39,458 nucleotides of DNA, taken from a virus. The translations under genes and the position numbers were made by a program. Shown here piece after piece: positions 38,192-39,458 of the stretch. Where the stretch lies: IMG/VR virus record IMGVR_UViG_3300044655_000546, positions 1-39,458 of that record; one strand, given 5' to 3'. The notes beneath the pieces are model-generated. The model did not search any database. It was given only the letters and a program-made list of their open reading frames with translations, and was not told where the DNA came from. Positions within the stretch are counted from its first letter, which is position 1; each line of letters begins with the position of its first letter.

Positions 38192-39327
38192 TAGTTAATC
38201 CTCTTTTTGAGTTCGTTGAGTTCTGCTTTCAAGTCGGAGACTTGGCTAGAGAGTTCTTGGACGGCTTTGACCAACCTTGGGGTGAGCTTACCGAAATCAA
38301 CGCCCATCATTTCTTCTGGGTCAGCAGGGGCGCTCACAGCTTCTGGAACAACTTCTAAAAGCTCTTGGGCAATATAACCATAGTCAACGTGTGACCCATC
38401 TGCTTTCCAGTCGAATGAACGAACCTTGATGGCATTGACGGAATCTAGTGCGCCGGGAGCGTCTGCGATGTTTTCCTTGAGGCGTTGATCTGATGTAATG
38501 TTATAGAGAACACCTGTTGTGCCGTTCTGGGTGATTGAACCAATCCGTGTACCGTTGTAGTAAAAAGCAGAATATGGAACGCCGCTAGATGTGCCGTTTG
38601 TATGGCCGATCCATTGCTCAGCAGCGCCTCCAGCAGGGTAAATAATCAACCCACCAGCAGTTACATTGCTCGTCGTCCCAACCAACAAATTCCCACTCGC
38701 ATCCAGCGTCATCGCCTGAGTGAAGGAGATTGCGTTTCCTGCTGTGCCGGATGGGGCGTTGTACCAAGCGTGCATACCCCCGTTTTGGATGTACCAAGAT
38801 GCCGCTCTTGAATTTATGTATCTCCATGTGCCGCCAGAATCAACGTATCCGTTTGCCGCGATATTCGGAGTCGGATCAAGACCCCCAGCCACGTAAGCGG
38901 CAAAAGTACCACCGGGCATCTGTATCGCCTTGAACGAAACGTCAGTTCTCCAAGCACTCGGCGTAACACCCAAGCCAAGGTTGCCGGAGGAGTCGAGGCG
39001 TAGCCTTTCCGTACTTCCAGTACTCCAACCCAGAGTATTCGTCGTAGGGAGATACATCCCATTCGCCGGAGCCGTCGAGCCTGTGACCGTGACGCGAGTG
39101 AATGCGCCCGTGTTCGGAGTCGTTGATCCTATCGGCGGCGGTGTCGCAAATGCTGTGGTCGATGCCGTGTAGGTGACAACGTAATCAGCGATGTTGACTA
39201 GATTGGTGAAGCACGGAATGAACCGAGTACGCCAACCGCCGTTACGGAGGCCAGTGGTTGCGTTATCGTCATCTGTGACCGTCGAGCCATCGCCCCCAAT
39301 GGCGGTTGGAAAAGTAACTGAACTCAT
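38191..39327 (-). CDS. tail fibre with S74 intramolecular chaperone, 378 aa
   Basis: The N-terminal 60 residues are an attachment region. The shaft carries repeated fibre phrases (RLRLDSSGNLGLGVTPSAW, MTLDASGNLLVGTTS). From about residue 272 a peptidase S74 chaperone follows: ITSDQRLKENI holds S279 and K284, the self-cleavage dyad. Then come RSFDWKADGSHVDYGYIAQE and a C-terminal coiled coil (VQELSSQVSDLKAELNELKKR). In this family the chaperone drives fibre trimerisation and is then removed. It is a second fibre, distinct from the collar-type one. AAGGAG precedes the ATG. Confidence 0.92.
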   Translation of the reverse strand: MSSVTFPTAIGGDGSTVTDDDNATTGLRNGGWRTRFIPCFTNLVNIADYVVTYTASTTAFATPPPIGSTTPNTGAFTRVTVTGSTAPANGMYLPTTNTLGWSTGSTERLRLDSSGNLGLGVTPSAWRTDVSFKAIQMPGGTFAAYVAGGLDPTPNIAANGYVDSGGTWRYINSRAASWYIQNGGMHAWYNAPSGTAGNAISFTQAMTLDASGNLLVGTTSNVTAGGLIIYPAGGAAEQWIGHTNGTSSGVPYSAFYYNGTRIGSITQNGTTGVLYNITSDQRLKENIADAPGALDSVNAIKVRSFDWKADGSHVDYGYIAQELLEVVPEAVSAPADPEEMMGVDFGKLTPRLVKAVQELSSQVSDLKAELNELKKRIN

Positions 39328-39458
39328 AATAGCTCCTTGATTTCGTAGCCCGTCTGGTAACGTGTGGCATAGGGCTGGTCGATTGCTGATAACGCTCGGA
39401 TTCGTCCGAGGAATGCTCGCCTGTGTAGGTTGATTGCGTCAGAAGGATCCCAGACGTA
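39324..39458 (-). CDS. 3' end of a tail-associated gene (5' part outside window)
   Basis: The minus-strand frame is open from the right edge for 44 codons and stops in a TGA overlapping the fibre start (ATGA). The sequence ends AIDQPYATRYQTGYEIKELL, a C-terminus I associate with phage tail-cluster proteins of unknown function. Only the tail of the gene is visible, so the product cannot be named. Confidence 0.65.
   Translation of the reverse strand, partial: YVWDPSDAINLHRRAFLGRIRALSAIDQPYATRYQTGYEIKELL

Noticed and set aside
1-39458. tRNA genes, integrase, attachment sites, insertion sequences
   Set aside because: I saw no cloverleaf-like segment, no tyrosine or serine recombinase and no transposase; gaps between genes are nearly all under 75 bases.

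Overview
The window is an internal segment of a tailed double-stranded DNA bacteriophage (Caudoviricetes). It holds no rRNA, tRNA, CRISPR array or recognisable bacterial housekeeping operon. Instead it has dense, mostly overlapping small phage genes, a phage replication module, virion genes, tail-fibre genes and a lysis cassette. Both ends cut through genes, and no terminase, portal, capsid or integrase is visible, so this is a partial genome. The absence of a tape-measure-like gene, a 2068-residue multidomain virion protein of the ejected type and a P22-gp10-like protein suggest podovirus-like morphology (inference). Small-gene families such as the LIAAAPEMY, PVAW/PLYT and DUF7936 types are common in phages of Proteobacteria, so a proteobacterial host is likely; the sequence does not identify it further.

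Plus-strand arm, 1-18979. (a) 2-1751: C-terminus of a probable MoxR-type AAA+ ATPase, a small gene, and a DUF2201-type metallopeptidase/VWA protein, which together look like an ATPase-VWA pair. (b) 1748-8264: about 26 short genes, mostly unknown, joined by 4-base ATGA or similar overlaps. Recognisable items are three Cys-rich putative zinc-binding proteins, a cluster of small membrane or secreted proteins (2725-3610), one duplicated gene pair, an ABA-sandwich-like protein and a two-HTH DNA-binding protein. This block carries many traces of gene shuffling by short repeats. (c) 8261-9484: TPR plus glycosyltransferase-9-like protein. (d) 9477-14589: replication and repair, with VRR-NUC nuclease, family A DNA polymerase with proofreading exonuclease, Cas4/RecB-like Fe-S nuclease, HNH-like protein and SNF2-like helicase. 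(e) 14581-16015: a self-contained transcription unit with its own sigma70-type promoter and terminator, containing an unknown coiled-coil protein and a probable ssDNA-binding protein. (f) 16034-18979: one 981-residue primase-helicase.

The arms converge at 18980-19051, where a rho-independent terminator ends the plus-strand arm.

Minus-strand arm, read from 39458 down to 19052. Its order of transcription is: 3' end of a tail-associated gene; S74-chaperone tail fibre; DUF7936 protein; a 52-aa protein; M15 endolysin; holin-like protein; a 22-residue-repeat protein; a collar-type tail fibre; a Cys-rich protein; an 870-aa gp10-like protein; then low-complexity virion proteins interleaved with a cupin-like and a GNAT-like protein; and finally the 2068-aa protein with lytic transglycosylase, HExxH and LPD38-like regions. 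Several of these virion proteins share a short [FY]A[DE][GA]G-x-V motif.

The overall logic is an early/middle takeover and replication arm opposed to a late structural/lysis arm. The most notable points are the alternating 22-residue repeat protein, the shared motif across virion proteins, the insulated ssDNA-binding unit, the ATPase-VWA pair, and the visible repeat-mediated gene gain and loss in the small-gene block.
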